Position numbers and translations under genes: made by a program
Source: a virus
Length of the DNA stretch: 30,908 nucleotides
Virus record (IMG/VR): IMGVR_UViG_3300047316_000179
Location: 1 to 30,908 of that record
Strand: one strand, 5' to 3'
In this document: in pieces, positions 1 to 9,956 of the stretch
How the letters are laid out: each line of letters starts with the position of its first letter
Numbering within the stretch: the first letter of the stretch is position 1
Notes under the pieces: model-generated
What the model was told of the DNA's origin: nothing
What the model saw: the letters and a program-made list of their open reading frames with translations, nothing else
Databases searched by the model: none

Positions 1-2
1 AT

Positions 3-2714
3 CCGCAGACCGGACATTTGCTTATGCAACGACAGGCAACTGTAGGTGGCCTCCATAATTGGGAACCGATATACAAATACGATCACGACAGTCTACAGGT
101 CATCGGTCAATTCGGTCTATCTGACACGTACGGACCGCCGTGGCCCGCCGGTCTTCGTGCTGGCAATACCAGTTTTGTCTGTGTGACAGCGGGTTCAAGA
201 AGTTACCTCGTAGGCTTAGAAAGTCTTACGCTTAAATGTTTTGCGATAGATGTCGGATCTATGTCGGCGACCAGTTTTTATCAGTCGGTACCAACGCACG
301 ATCTCGGTTTCACAATTCCGGTTACGTACACCAATATAGTCGCCGGTCAGTCCGGTCCAGCCGGTGCGACGGTGTTTTTCACTTTTGAGAACTTCAACGT
401 TCCTGTCGGTACAAGTAATCCGCCTAATACGGTTGCGATATTCAGGGTTAGCATCTCTTCGGGCGGGACGTTCAATACGACTACGGTTGGCTCTTTCACG
501 CTCAATGAGATTGATCCGAAATGGTCCACTCTCGGTAACAGCGTTGGTTTAAGGGTGAACAGCCTCGGCTACGATCACACCGATGGCAATCTGGTGATGG
601 TGCTTGGCTCTTCGAAAAATCTAGCTACGATTGATAACATCGGTTACTACGCGAAGGTCAGCGCGAACGACGGCTCGCTTATGTGGAAGACCAAGTACGA
701 CAGTAGGATACCGAACACTTTTGAACTTGAAGAGGGCAGTCATCCTCCGAACACAGATCCCGACGGTCCGCCCATTATTGATATGGGTATCCTTAGAGCG
801 GGTCTTCCCGCTTACAACATAACTAGCAGTAACATCGGCGTTATGGACAAACACGGCTTCGGTATTATCGACGGCCCGACCGGAATATGGAAATTGTTCA
901 GTACGAAATTCGAACTCGCACTTCAGGAGACTGGCTTTACAGCACTTCCGCAAGAATTTTTCGGACTGATATGGAACAGCATTGCGCTAACGCCGGACGG
1001 ATCGTTGTTTCTGACATATACAAGGTATGATGGTCCCGGCGGGTATGCCCCCGATCCGGTCTTCGGTACTACTTCTTTTCTTGCGGATTTAGCGATCGTA
1101 CAACCGGCACCTTCAGACGATGAGGGCGATGGTCCGCTCTTCGATAAGGGGCCTAAAGACACGCCGGAGATCATCACGCCATGGTCTTTCGATGAACCGG
1201 ATTGGCTGAACGGCGTGACGGAGCGTCTGTTGTGGAAAACCGATGTACTCTCATCGCAGACGGGTATCGAGCAACGTCGTCGTCTTCGCAACGCGCCGCG
1301 CCGTCAGATCGAAGCAGCCTTTACGCTTATCGGTCAAACTCGTCGTCTCTACGATAACATCATGAACAACGTGGGAGCATCGCACACGTTCAACTACCCA
1401 CTGTGGTGGGAGAAGTATTTCCTTGTCGCTCCCGCAACTGCCGGTGATACCACCATACTTGTTACGGATATGAGTTTTTCGGAAGTAACTTCCGACGATA
1501 TAATCCTGATACGCGGCACGTCACCTTTTGTGTATGAAATCGCCACGATACAAACATTCGCACCGAGGGTTCTCGAACTTAAAGACCCCTTGGTTCGCGA
1601 TTGGCCGACTTCGACGACTCGTATCTACTTGACAAAACTGTGCCGCATAACCGGCGTGCAACGTGGTAATCGTCGAGCCGATGATGCCGCGCAAGTTACG
1701 CTCACTCTCGATACGGTGGAACCGAATGATTATACGGGCATCCCTCCGACGCAGACTTATTTCAACGTTCCAGTTCTCAACCTGTTTCCTGACGAAGCGC
1801 AAGACCTCACGGTGGAATACACACGGCTGATCCAGGAGTTCGACAACCAAACGGCCCGAGTGCCTATCCGGCGTGATCTCGGCAATCAATCATTCATGTT
1901 GCAACAGTTTTCTTGGTTTGCGATGGGCAGGAAAGCACTCGCCGATCTGCGCGGTCTGCTGTATTTCTTGGAAGGAAAACGTACGCCGATGTACGTGCCG
2001 ACGTACTACCGTGACGCGGAATTGATGACGCGGACGATTTTCCCGGCCGGTACTACGACCGTCGTTGTGACCCGATCAGGGTTCACCGAAATGATAAAAT
2101 CGTATCTCGATAACAATGTCACCTTGCCACGTACGCGACGGCTGATGATGTTCCAATTCAACGACGGCTATAATTTTGTCCGACAGGTCGTCTCCGGTAC
2201 CATTCTCAGTGACGATTTCGAAGAACTAGGTTTCGACTCGCCGTTCGATCGGGATGTCAGTAACGGCGTGACATTGCGTCTCTGTTGGTTGGCGTACAGT
2301 CGTCAGGATCAGGATGAAATCGAAATTCTGCACCACGCGGATGGGCTCGGCCCGGCGACGATCGTAACTACGTTCGCCACGATGGCTGAAGGACGCAACG
2401 CGCAGCCTTATTCGACGGATGTGTGGAACGGATCGTTCCATCAAGATACCGGCGTGACGCCACCCGCGCCGCCGCCACCGGACGGTCCCGCGCCGCCCAT
2501 CAGCATAGATCAGGTGCCACCGACCCAGGGCGATTTCGGCAGTGGTGGAGACCACGGCGGCGAAGGCGGCGGTGATGGCGGCGGGGACGGCAGTGAAGGC
2601 GATGGTGGCGACAGTGGCGACAGCGGCGGTGGTGACAGTGGCGACGGCGGCGACAGTGGTGGCGGTGGCGGCGAAGGCCGCATGGTGCCCATGCTACCTA
2701 TAGGAGTTGGATGA
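3..2714 (+). CDS. Large phage tail protein (5' end outside window)
   Basis: The reading frame is open from the window edge, with no stop upstream of the first possible start, so the gene probably begins outside. The N-terminal third has no family I can name; it is beta-rich and could be a propeller-like or fibre domain. The middle (around WLNGVTERLLWKTDV, bases ~1195-1240, through LADLRGLLYFLEGKRTPMYVP near 1940-2000) resembles the distal-tail/hub proteins just before DUF2163 proteins in D3112/DMS3-type siphoviruses. The last ~60 residues (about 2512-2690) are almost only Gly, Asp, Ser and Glu, a low-complexity tail. A palindrome copy at 1481 is read in frame as EVTS. The stop overlaps the next start (TGATG). 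Tail role is well supported by neighbours; the exact position in the tail tip is inferred. Confidence 0.75.
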   Translation, partial: PQTGHLLMQRQATVGGLHNWEPIYKYDHDSLQVIGQFGLSDTYGPPWPAGLRAGNTSFVCVTAGSRSYLVGLESLTLKCFAIDVGSMSATSFYQSVPTHDLGFTIPVTYTNIVAGQSGPAGATVFFTFENFNVPVGTSNPPNTVAIFRVSISSGGTFNTTTVGSFTLNEIDPKWSTLGNSVGLRVNSLGYDHTDGNLVMVLGSSKNLATIDNIGYYAKVSANDGSLMWKTKYDSRIPNTFELEEGSHPPNTDPDGPPIIDMGILRAGLPAYNITSSNIGVMDKHGFGIIDGPTGIWKLFSTKFELALQETGFTALPQEFFGLIWNSIALTPDGSLFLTYTRYDGPGGYAPDPVFGTTSFLADLAIVQPAPSDDEGDGPLFDKGPKDTPEIITPWSFDEPDWLNGVTERLLWKTDVLSSQTGIEQRRRLRNAPRRQIEAAFTLIGQTRRLYDNIMNNVGASHTFNYPLWWEKYFLVAPATAGDTTILVTDMSFSEVTSDDIILIRGTSPFVYEIATIQTFAPRVLELKDPLVRDWPTSTTRIYLTKLCRITGVQRGNRRADDAAQVTLTLDTVEPNDYTGIPPTQTYFNVPVLNLFPDEAQDLTVEYTRLIQEFDNQTARVPIRRDLGNQSFMLQQFSWFAMGRKALADLRGLLYFLEGKRTPMYVPTYYRDAELMTRTIFPAGTTTVVVTRSGFTEMIKSYLDNNVTLPRTRRLMMFQFNDGYNFVRQVVSGTILSDDFEELGFDSPFDRDVSNGVTLRLCWLAYSRQDQDEIEILHHADGLGPATIVTTFATMAEGRNAQPYSTDVWNGSFHQDTGVTPPAPPPPDGPAPPISIDQVPPTQGDFGSGGDHGGEGGGDGGGDGSEGDGGDSGDSGGGDSGDGGDSGGGGGEGRMVPMLPIGVG
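1481..1493. repeat. Palindrome copy 1, GGAAGTAACTTCC
   Basis: Perfect 13-mer inside the large tail gene, read EVTS; flanks extend it to 15 bp (C...G). Confidence 0.95.
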
Positions 2715-3574
2715 TGTCTGGAAGTTCTTACGATCTCGCGGAGATCGGCACGTATACTGGACAGGATGTTCGGCTGTACCGATTTCAACGCGATCAAGCT
2801 TTTTGGTTTTATAACACCGGAGATCGCGACATAGATTGGAGCGGCGCTACGTGGTTGACTACATCGATATCGGACGACGGCCTCAAGCAGAAGAGCGAAG
2901 CCGTCACGGATGACTTCACCATAACGGTGCCCTCCGGTATGACCATCGTGCAGATGTTTCGCGGCACGCCACCGTCCGATCCCATCAAGGTCACGGTGCG
3001 CCAGTTGCAGTACGGTGACACCATGGCCCCGATCATATGGGTGGGCTACGTGTCATCCGTGAGATACCGGGACGAAGTAACTTCCGATATCGTCGCCAAT
3101 ACCCAAACGGCGTACCTCAACAAGAAAGGTCTGCGTCTATCGTGGACGCGTGGATGTCCGTACGCTCTATACGATCGCGACTGCGGCGTGGATCGCAACC
3201 AATGGGCGGAGTATGTTGCTCTTACCAATCTTCACGGGAACGGTTTTCACTGGAGGCACCTTGGCGGACATCCGATCAACCCCAGCATTTGGCCAGGACG
3301 GCTCACCAACGGCTATGTTGAGTGGAGTCCGTTCCATAATTATTTTGAACGTCGAGCCATTTTAGTCGATCTCAACAGCACTCCACTTGTGAATAACGGT
3401 GACGTGTTGATAATAGGACAGACCGATGGTATGATCGAAGGTATGCACGCCGTTATGTATCCCGGCTGCACTCGCGATCCCGCTGGCTGTAAACGCTTCA
3501 ACAACATTTCTAACTATGGGGGCTTCGGTTTCATGTCGGGCAAATCGCCATTTGACGGTTCGCGCATCTTCTGA
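2714..3574 (+). CDS. Tail hub protein, DUF2163 / phage BR0599 type
   Basis: A 286-residue protein with the features of the DUF2163/Phage_BR0599 family, which forms a hub of siphovirus and GTA tails. It has an N-terminal beta domain, a central RGCPYALYDRDCG segment, and the typical Cys/Asn-rich C-terminus YPGCTRDPAGCKRFNN followed by GGFGFMSGKSPFDG. Family C-termini carry this Cys pair, which binds metal in GTA homologues. AGGAG lies 7 nt before the chosen ATG, which overlaps the previous stop by one base; an ATG three bases earlier is possible. A palindrome copy at 3073 is read in frame as DEVTSD. Its order after the large tail protein and before two small proteins and the tail-tip protein matches D3112/DMS3-like tail blocks. 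Confidence 0.85.
   Translation: MSGSSYDLAEIGTYTGQDVRLYRFQRDQAFWFYNTGDRDIDWSGATWLTTSISDDGLKQKSEAVTDDFTITVPSGMTIVQMFRGTPPSDPIKVTVRQLQYGDTMAPIIWVGYVSSVRYRDEVTSDIVANTQTAYLNKKGLRLSWTRGCPYALYDRDCGVDRNQWAEYVALTNLHGNGFHWRHLGGHPINPSIWPGRLTNGYVEWSPFHNYFERRAILVDLNSTPLVNNGDVLIIGQTDGMIEGMHAVMYPGCTRDPAGCKRFNNISNYGGFGFMSGKSPFDGSRIF
3073..3085. repeat. Palindrome copy 2
   Basis: CGAAGTAACTTCC, one outer base changed; inside the DUF2163-type gene, read EVTS. Confidence 0.9.
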
Positions 3575-3586
3575 AGGAGAACCGTC

Positions 3587-3838
3587 GTGAACTTCGTTTG
3601 GATGATCGCGCTTCTGGTCGTATCGTACGTCCTCACGGCTGTACTTACGCCAAGACCCAAGCCGCCGCCCGATGCCGTCGCGGCCATGTTCAAAGACATC
3701 AACATCCCCATACCAGATGAAGGCGCGCCACAAGCGGTGGTATTCGGAGATTGCTGGACGCCTGATTGGCAAGTGATATGGTACGGCAACATGCGTACCG
3801 AGAACATCATGGCTGACGTTAGCACCGGTAAGAAATAA
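3587..3838 (+). CDS. Small tail-associated protein with N-terminal membrane segment
   Basis: An 83-residue protein starting at GTG, with GAAGGAG about 8 nt upstream. Residues 2-20 form one hydrophobic helix followed by PRPKPPP. The rest (DINIPIPDEGAPQAVVFGD, then WQVIWYGNM) resembles the N-terminal segment of many phage tail-tip proteins, where a 'PxxxEGxxxPVVFG' stretch opens the hub domain. In related phages this short gene sits between the DUF2163 protein and the tail-tip protein. It probably assists tail-tip assembly; no enzymatic motif is seen. Its TAA overlaps the ATG of the next gene. Confidence 0.7.
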   Translation: MNFVWMIALLVVSYVLTAVLTPRPKPPPDAVAAMFKDINIPIPDEGAPQAVVFGDCWTPDWQVIWYGNMRTENIMADVSTGKK

Positions 3839-4044
3839 TGGAAGTTACTTCCGACTTACGAGTGACGATACGCGACGTGCGCGCCGCTCGCCTATGCTGT
3901 CACGGCGGGCGTGATTGGTGTGCCGCGTACGGCATAGCGTGGGCGGATGTTCTTGGTGACGGTGTTCCGGTTGAGTTCTTACTCTCGTTGAAAGACCCGT
4001 TTGCGGAGCGCGTTGTTGCGGCGCGTCTGGCGCGAGCGAAATGA
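3838..4044 (+). CDS. Small conserved tail-region protein
   Basis: A 68-residue protein coupled on both sides: TAATG with the gene before and ATGA with the gene after. The first six codons are made entirely by a palindrome copy (ATG GAA GTT ACT TCC, read MEVTS). The body (VTIRDVRAARLC, WCAAYGIAWADVL, GVPVEFLLSLKDPFAERVV) matches a short conserved family found just before tail-tip proteins in siphoviruses. Function unknown, probably tail assembly. The palindrome forming the start suggests the site was added to, or retained at, the extreme 5' end of the gene. Confidence 0.7.
   Translation: MEVTSDLRVTIRDVRAARLCCHGGRDWCAAYGIAWADVLGDGVPVEFLLSLKDPFAERVVAARLARAK
3840..3852. repeat. Palindrome copy 3, at a start codon
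   Basis: Perfect GGAAGTTACTTCC; its first base is the G of the ATG of the 68-residue gene. Confidence 0.95.
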
Positions 4045-7000
4045 GCAAGAAGAGTAGTCATCAACAACAAATCGTAGGCTATAAGTATTTCCTTGATTTT
4101 CTCATGGGGATATGCCGGGGTAGTGTTGATGAACTGGTAGCATTGAAAGTTGGCGATCTCCCTGCTTGGTCTGGCAGTCAAGGCAGCAACGGCGACATCT
4201 TCATCGACAAGCAGGATTTGTTCGGCGGCAAGACTGGCGAGGGCGGCGTCTGGGGTACCGCCACCTTCATGCTGGGTGAGCCGGGTCAGAATGTAAGCGG
4301 CGGCATCAAGAGTACTATCGCGGGCGGTCCGCAGTCTTCAAACGAAGGCAACTGGACTTTTCAAGATGGCGTCGGTCAATCCGACGAAGGCGCGACCTCG
4401 GAAGATATCGGAGACATATCCGATTTCAGAGGCGTCACCACGCTTTACTGGTCCGGTCAGATCGCTTCGAACAACCCATACGCCAAGCCGTGGAAGGCGC
4501 GCACCCGCCGCACGTTTAGAGGCTGGGATCGTACGGGATGCTGGTACCGCGAAAAGGCGGTCATCAACTACGCGCCGCAGATTACGTCTGGCACCGTCGG
4601 TGTCTGGGACGCATCTGCCAACAACCCGAATTTGCAGAGCGGCGTTGGGCACAGCGGGGAAACGTACAACGTCAGTGTTGCCGGTGGCACCAATTTGGAC
4701 GGCATTACCGACTGGGGCGTTGGCGACATGGCCAGCTACAACGGCGCGGCGTCGCAGTGGCAGAAGATCACGTCGGGTGAAACCATCATCAAGGCGATGA
4801 ACCCGGCGCACATCCTTTACCAATGCCTGACCGACCGGTCGTGGGGTCGAGGCATGTCGCCAGACGAACTGGACAACGATGCCTGGGTCTACGCCGCCAA
4901 CTACCTATTCAACGAGTCCTTCGGCCTGTGTATACGCTGGTCGAAAGACGGCGACATAAACGACTTCATCCAGACCATCATCGATCACATCGGCGCGGCG
5001 ATGTACATCGATCGCGGCACGGGCCTGATGGTGCTGCGGCTGATCCGCAACGACTACAACTACAATCAGTTACCGATATTCGGTTATAGCTCCGGCTTGC
5101 TGTCGGTGGACACTCAGGAAACAGGGGCCAGCACGATCCTCGCCAATGAGGTCGTGGTCAAGTGGCACGATCCGATCCGCGATCAGGACCGGCAGACCAG
5201 GGTACACAACCTCGCGTCCATGCAGTCGCTCGGGTACCCTATTTCCGTCACGCGAGATTTCATTGGCATTCCCGATCCAGACCTCGCGCAGCGTGTGGCC
5301 TTGCGAGAACTTCAGGCTGGTTCCGCTGGCGTCAAACGGTTTAAGATCAGGTTTGACCGGCGCGCGTGGCGCATTCAACCCGGCATGGTCATGCGGATCG
5401 TGGCGGCAGACAAAGGCATCAACGACGTAGTGCTGCGGGTCGCTACGTACGATGACGGCACCATGCTTGACGGCACGATCACGATGGACTGCCTTCAGGA
5501 CGTGTTCGGTCTGCCGTCCACGATCTATGCCCCGCCGGTTCACAATACAACGCCTGAGCCTATAATCCCCGGCGCGCCGCCGGTTGTCGTCGAGTTCGTA
5601 CAGGAAGCCAGCTATCTGGATATGCTGCGCGTCCTAGGTACTGCGGGTCTTTCCGCCGTGGGAGATGCTGAAGGTGGCGTGATAGGAATGGCGAGCAGGC
5701 CGACCTCGACCAGCCAGTATTTTGCGATGTACTCGACACCCGCCGGAGGAGATCAGGGACGCGACATTGGCACATATGCGCCGTCAGCTACAAGCGGTAA
5801 ACCACTCAGTTATTACGATATCAACGTAACTGTTACCAACGGTATGAACCTCGATCTGTTGCAGATCGGTCAGACCGGAATAATCGGCAATAAAGAATTG
5901 GTACGAGTGTCAGCGATGACACCGAGTAGCGGGCTGATCGTCCTCGATCGCGGCGGCGGCGATACCACGCCGATCAAGCACGCGGCGGGCGAGAAGATCA
6001 TATTCGATGATGCTACGTTGAGCGCGGCCTCGGCAGCATTTGAGAACGGCGAGGTAATCAGCGTACAGCTTCAGAACGTCACGTCGTCTGCCGCGAGCGA
6101 TCTCCGGTTGGCGACCACGCATTCCGTAACTATCGTCGCGCGACACTTCATGCCGTACGTGATGGGTGATCTTCGCCTCAACGGCATTCCGGCGTTATCC
6201 GATGTCCCGCTTGGTGCCTTTGGCAATGCGGTGTTTACTTGGAACTCACGCAATCGACTGCTACAGTCCGATCAGTTCATACCGCACAACGGCAGCTCCG
6301 TCTCGCCAGAGGCAGGTACGACTTATGTCGTGGAGGTACGCGACAGCGCCTCGGATGCGTTGATCCGTACGCACAGCGGTATCTCTGCCACCAGCTACAC
6401 CTACACGGCTATCGAGAACGCCGCCGGTGATCCGGTAAAGATCACGTTCGTGTTTTACACGCAACGCGACGGTATCAGTAGCTTCAGTTCGTACCGCGTG
6501 CCGGTGATCTACACTGACGGATCATTCGAGGGCGTCGGTCAGGCGGCTGGTCAGGGCACAGCACAAGCTGTTGGAAGTTACTTCCGACAATCTGTTGGCA
6601 ACGCGGCTGGTCATGGTGCGGCGAACGCGGCGGGACGTTCGGCTACGCTAGCTATCGCTGTCGGTCACGCCGCGGGTCTTGGCTCGATCATCTGGCCGCT
6701 TACCGGTCTGGCCAGAGGCACCGGCGCGGCTCATGGCGTAAGCGAACTGTTCGGTCTGTCTATCAGCGTCGGCACTGCGGCGGGCCACAGCCCGACCAAT
6801 GCCGTCTCGGTTTCGACGGGCACGCTCACCAGCGTCGGCCACGCCACGGGCCTCGGCAATGCTGTCGGCCAGATCGGCAGCGTCATCGTGGTCCAGGCTG
6901 CGGGTCAGGCCGATGGCCTCGGTATCGCGAACGGTATCCAGTTCGTCGTCCCGGTTCCAACCGGTGCGGCTTCCGGCACCGGCACGGCGCACGGTGTCGG

Positions 7001-7829
7001 AGAGCTTGTCCCGAAGGGTGAGGCTTCCGGCGTCGGTGCGGCCCACGCTGTTGGCGACGTTATGCCGGTCGGGTTTGCCTCCGGCACCAGCAACGCAATC
7101 GGCGCAGGCGAAAGCGTGCCGCGTGGCGTGGCGACAGGCTTCGGTGCCGCAATCGCCTTCGGGTCAACCGTTCCGCGTGGCGTGGCAGCGGGTATCGGTG
7201 CGGCACGAGCCATAGGCACAACCGTTCCGCGTGGCGTCGCGGCTGGCGTCGGTGCGGCTCATGGCGTGGTTGCCGTCACCTACAGCAGCGTGGGCGCGGC
7301 ATCGGGTACTGGCGCAGCGATCGGTATCGTCGCTACCACCCATGTTGGCGATGGCACGGCGGCGGGTGTCGGTGCGGCGAACGGCGCTGGCGCGCTCATC
7401 GGTACCGCTTCGAGTGTCGGTGCAGCGGCGGGTATCGGTGCAGCGAATGGCGCTGGCGCACACACCCAGACAAGTGTCGGTGCATCAGCGGGCGTCGGTG
7501 CGGCGAACGCCAACACGGGCAATGTCGCATCGGCAACTGCGACGGCGGATGGAACCGGTACCGCGAGTGCAGTCGGTATCGCCGTTCAGACCATCTCGGG
7601 CGTTGGTGCGGCGAGCGGTGTTGGTGCGGCGAGTGGCGTCGGGCGTTCCATCGCGACGGGAGTTGGAGCAGCGGCGGCATTGGGTGACGCGGTAGCCGTC
7701 GGTATCGCCCTCACGGCATTCTCAGCGGTCGCAATCAGCGCCTCTCGTGTAGGTGTCGGATCGGTTATACTGACCGCGAACCCCGGTAAGACAACGCTTA
7801 TCTCCAACGTGGGGAGTGTCAAGGAATGA
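4041..7829 (+). CDS. Tail-tip / host-specificity protein with Ala-Gly repeat C-terminus
   Basis: A 1262-residue protein that starts inside the previous stop codon (ATGA). The N-terminal ~500 residues have the character of a siphovirus tail-tip hub (J-like or phage tail-3 type), for example LDFLMGICRGSVDELVALKVGD at the start and DFIQTIIDHIGAAMYIDRGTG with WRIQPGMVMRI further on. The middle holds beta-sandwich segments. From about residue 830 (base ~6530) to ~1215 the chain is an imperfect repeat of about 20 residues with the pattern VGxAxGxGxAxxxG. A palindrome copy at 6573 adds SYFRQS between two repeat units. The C-terminus probably forms a fibre or glycine-rich sandwich exposed to the host; that is inference. 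Confidence 0.8.
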   Translation: MSKKSSHQQQIVGYKYFLDFLMGICRGSVDELVALKVGDLPAWSGSQGSNGDIFIDKQDLFGGKTGEGGVWGTATFMLGEPGQNVSGGIKSTIAGGPQSSNEGNWTFQDGVGQSDEGATSEDIGDISDFRGVTTLYWSGQIASNNPYAKPWKARTRRTFRGWDRTGCWYREKAVINYAPQITSGTVGVWDASANNPNLQSGVGHSGETYNVSVAGGTNLDGITDWGVGDMASYNGAASQWQKITSGETIIKAMNPAHILYQCLTDRSWGRGMSPDELDNDAWVYAANYLFNESFGLCIRWSKDGDINDFIQTIIDHIGAAMYIDRGTGLMVLRLIRNDYNYNQLPIFGYSSGLLSVDTQETGASTILANEVVVKWHDPIRDQDRQTRVHNLASMQSLGYPISVTRDFIGIPDPDLAQRVALRELQAGSAGVKRFKIRFDRRAWRIQPGMVMRIVAADKGINDVVLRVATYDDGTMLDGTITMDCLQDVFGLPSTIYAPPVHNTTPEPIIPGAPPVVVEFVQEASYLDMLRVLGTAGLSAVGDAEGGVIGMASRPTSTSQYFAMYSTPAGGDQGRDIGTYAPSATSGKPLSYYDINVTVTNGMNLDLLQIGQTGIIGNKELVRVSAMTPSSGLIVLDRGGGDTTPIKHAAGEKIIFDDATLSAASAAFENGEVISVQLQNVTSSAASDLRLATTHSVTIVARHFMPYVMGDLRLNGIPALSDVPLGAFGNAVFTWNSRNRLLQSDQFIPHNGSSVSPEAGTTYVVEVRDSASDALIRTHSGISATSYTYTAIENAAGDPVKITFVFYTQRDGISSFSSYRVPVIYTDGSFEGVGQAAGQGTAQAVGSYFRQSVGNAAGHGAANAAGRSATLAIAVGHAAGLGSIIWPLTGLARGTGAAHGVSELFGLSISVGTAAGHSPTNAVSVSTGTLTSVGHATGLGNAVGQIGSVIVVQAAGQADGLGIANGIQFVVPVPTGAASGTGTAHGVGELVPKGEASGVGAAHAVGDVMPVGFASGTSNAIGAGESVPRGVATGFGAAIAFGSTVPRGVAAGIGAARAIGTTVPRGVAAGVGAAHGVVAVTYSSVGAASGTGAAIGIVATTHVGDGTAAGVGAANGAGALIGTASSVGAAAGIGAANGAGAHTQTSVGASAGVGAANANTGNVASATATADGTGTASAVGIAVQTISGVGAASGVGAASGVGRSIATGVGAAAALGDAVAVGIALTAFSAVAISASRVGVGSVILTANPGKTTLISNVGSVKE
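6573..6585. repeat. Palindrome copy 4
   Basis: Perfect GGAAGTTACTTCC between two Ala/Gly repeat units of the tail-tip gene, read GSYF. Confidence 0.95.
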
Positions 7830-7847
7830 TCTCGCAGAAGACGCGCC

Positions 7848-9923
7848 GTGGCTGATTGGTACGTATCCAGCGCGGCCTACGCCAGCGTGCCGACTTTCGC
7901 GATCTCGACGGCCTATACCGTTGGGCAATTCGTCAAGCCGATCACGCCTGCGCTCAAGGCGCAGTGGGTTATGCGATGCACCACGGCGGGCACGTCGGCG
8001 GCAACTGAGCCGACATGGCCGTTAATTAACAACAGCACCGTGACCAGCGGTACTGCGGTCTTTACCAACGTCACCGGTCAGAGCGCCTATGGGTGGAGCG
8101 CGGCGGCGGGTGATCTGCCGACTATGTTTGTTGGTGGCGCTCTTCGTTTCACGAGCGGAGAGCGCATATTCATATCCAGCGATCACAGCGAAACACAAAC
8201 CACGTCCACGACGTACGGAGCAACTGGTGGTGGCACCACCAATACCATTTCTCCGATACTGTCCGTCAATCGCGCTGGTAGCGTGCCGCCTGTCGCGGCC
8301 GATCTGTTGCCGGGAGCTACTTGTACAATCTCCGGTGGGTCCTCAGTCCCTACGCTGGAGACGGTTTTTCCGATCTACTATTACGGCATAACTTTCATCA
8401 ACACGGGTGGCGCTGTTTCAGGGGTGATATTCGCTACCAACACCCGGATGAATTATTTCGATACCTGTCAATTCTACCTTAACAACACGAGTGCTGCTCA
8501 ACGTCTTCAATCAGGAACCATGGCGAATACCGTATTTTACAACACGACGGTGCGCTTCGGTCATATTGCTCAATTTTTTGCCAGCACCAACATACACGAG
8601 ATTACTTGGCTCAATACACCCGCTGCTCTGGCTGGTGCCATTTTTCCTACCACCCTATTTGGCATTCCATCGCCGCAAAATGTAACCACCATCATTGCTC
8701 GTGGTGTCGATCTCAGTGCTGTGACCGGAACTTTGGTGGCGAACAGCAATATAGCTTCCGTTAAAGCTCTGTTCGACAGTTGTCGTATCGCGCCGGGGGT
8801 CACTCGCTATTCCGGCGCAACCGCTTTGAACACGCGCGATGAAGTTGAACTGTTCAGTTGTTACGACGGTACGAATATCATCAACGAACGCTACCAGCCC
8901 GCGGGTGCGGTCACGACTGATTTTGTCGTCACGTTGAGCAGCGGCGGCGCTACCGATAACGTCGGTGTGTTCAGCCATAGGATGGTCAGTAGTACGTTCA
9001 TCGACAAGTACTGCAACATGCTCACAGGTTTCTGTATGGACATGAATTATACCACCGTGGGATCTAGCCAGACCGCTACCGTCGAGATCATCAGCAGTGC
9101 CAGTTTGAACAACGACGACATCAGTCTTGAACTTGAATACCCCGGCACGTCCGGTTCGTCATTGGCGTCGTTCGTTGATAATCTTCCGGCCACCGTATTG
9201 ACCGCAGCTTCGGCCCTTCCTACGTCCACGGCAACGTGGAACGGTATGCTTGCCTGGAACCCAGTTGATCTTCTCGCTATTACGTTGAGCGGTGGAAATC
9301 TTATCGCGACCTCGACCGGCGCGGGTTCGGTGCGTGGCCTTAGCGCCTTGACGACAGGTAAATATTATTGGGAATGCACTGTAAACACTTGGAGTCAGGC
9401 CAGTACCAGCGTGGGCGTAGCATCACCGACTGCCGTTTTATCAAATTTCGTGACAACTGGATTTCAATCCGCGATGGCGTACCTGTCCGGGGCACTGTCG
9501 GTAAACAGTGTAACTCAGAGCGGGTCTCTCGGAGCAAGATCGAGCGGCGACATTATAGGGATCGCCGTGGATGGCACCGCGCATTTAATCTGGTTTCGGG
9601 TCGCGCCTTCGGGCAACTGGAACGGCAGCGGTACCGCCAATCCGGCGACCGGAGTGGGAGGTTTTAACATCGCCGGGCTGGGAAGCACTGTGTTCCCGGC
9701 TTTTGGACAGGCTACAAGCGGTCAAAGCGCGACTGCTAATTTCGGGGCTACCGCGTTCACTGGAACTGTCCCTTCTGGGTTTTCGGCTCCGCCGTCCGGT
9801 GGAGTATCGCAAAAACTACAGGTCACGTTCACGCCGCAAACAGCCGGTCGGTTGCGAGGCCGAGTTCGTCTTGGCAAACCTTCGACCACGGTCTACTACG
9901 ATCCACAGATGACGATCACATGA
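7848..9923 (+). CDS. SPRY-domain tail fibre, copy 1
   Basis: A 691-residue structural protein. The GTG start was chosen because the protein then aligns from its first residues (ADWYVSSAAYA) with its tandem paralogue, which has a clear ATG and Shine-Dalgarno. The ribosome site here is weak (AGAAG). A 9-codon frame starting at 7826 overlaps both the previous stop and this start, so coupling is possible. Residues ~1-120 and the last ~40 are shared with the paralogue. Residues ~490-650 look like the SPRY/lectin-like domain common in phage fibres (GKYYWECTVNTW, GDIIGIAVDGTAHLIWFR, GNWNGSGTANPATG, TANFGATAF). Likely a receptor-binding or fibre component. Confidence 0.75.
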   Translation: MADWYVSSAAYASVPTFAISTAYTVGQFVKPITPALKAQWVMRCTTAGTSAATEPTWPLINNSTVTSGTAVFTNVTGQSAYGWSAAAGDLPTMFVGGALRFTSGERIFISSDHSETQTTSTTYGATGGGTTNTISPILSVNRAGSVPPVAADLLPGATCTISGGSSVPTLETVFPIYYYGITFINTGGAVSGVIFATNTRMNYFDTCQFYLNNTSAAQRLQSGTMANTVFYNTTVRFGHIAQFFASTNIHEITWLNTPAALAGAIFPTTLFGIPSPQNVTTIIARGVDLSAVTGTLVANSNIASVKALFDSCRIAPGVTRYSGATALNTRDEVELFSCYDGTNIINERYQPAGAVTTDFVVTLSSGGATDNVGVFSHRMVSSTFIDKYCNMLTGFCMDMNYTTVGSSQTATVEIISSASLNNDDISLELEYPGTSGSSLASFVDNLPATVLTAASALPTSTATWNGMLAWNPVDLLAITLSGGNLIATSTGAGSVRGLSALTTGKYYWECTVNTWSQASTSVGVASPTAVLSNFVTTGFQSAMAYLSGALSVNSVTQSGSLGARSSGDIIGIAVDGTAHLIWFRVAPSGNWNGSGTANPATGVGGFNIAGLGSTVFPAFGQATSGQSATANFGATAFTGTVPSGFSAPPSGGVSQKLQVTFTPQTAGRLRGRVRLGKPSTTVYYDPQMTIT

Positions 9924-9930
9924 GAATGTC

Positions 9931-9943
9931 GGAAGTAACTTCC
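9931..9943. repeat. Palindrome copy 5, between the two fibre genes
   Basis: Perfect GGAAGTAACTTCC, 7 bases after one stop and directly before AAGGAG of the next gene. Confidence 0.95.
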
Positions 9944-9956
9944 AAGGAGCGAGACG

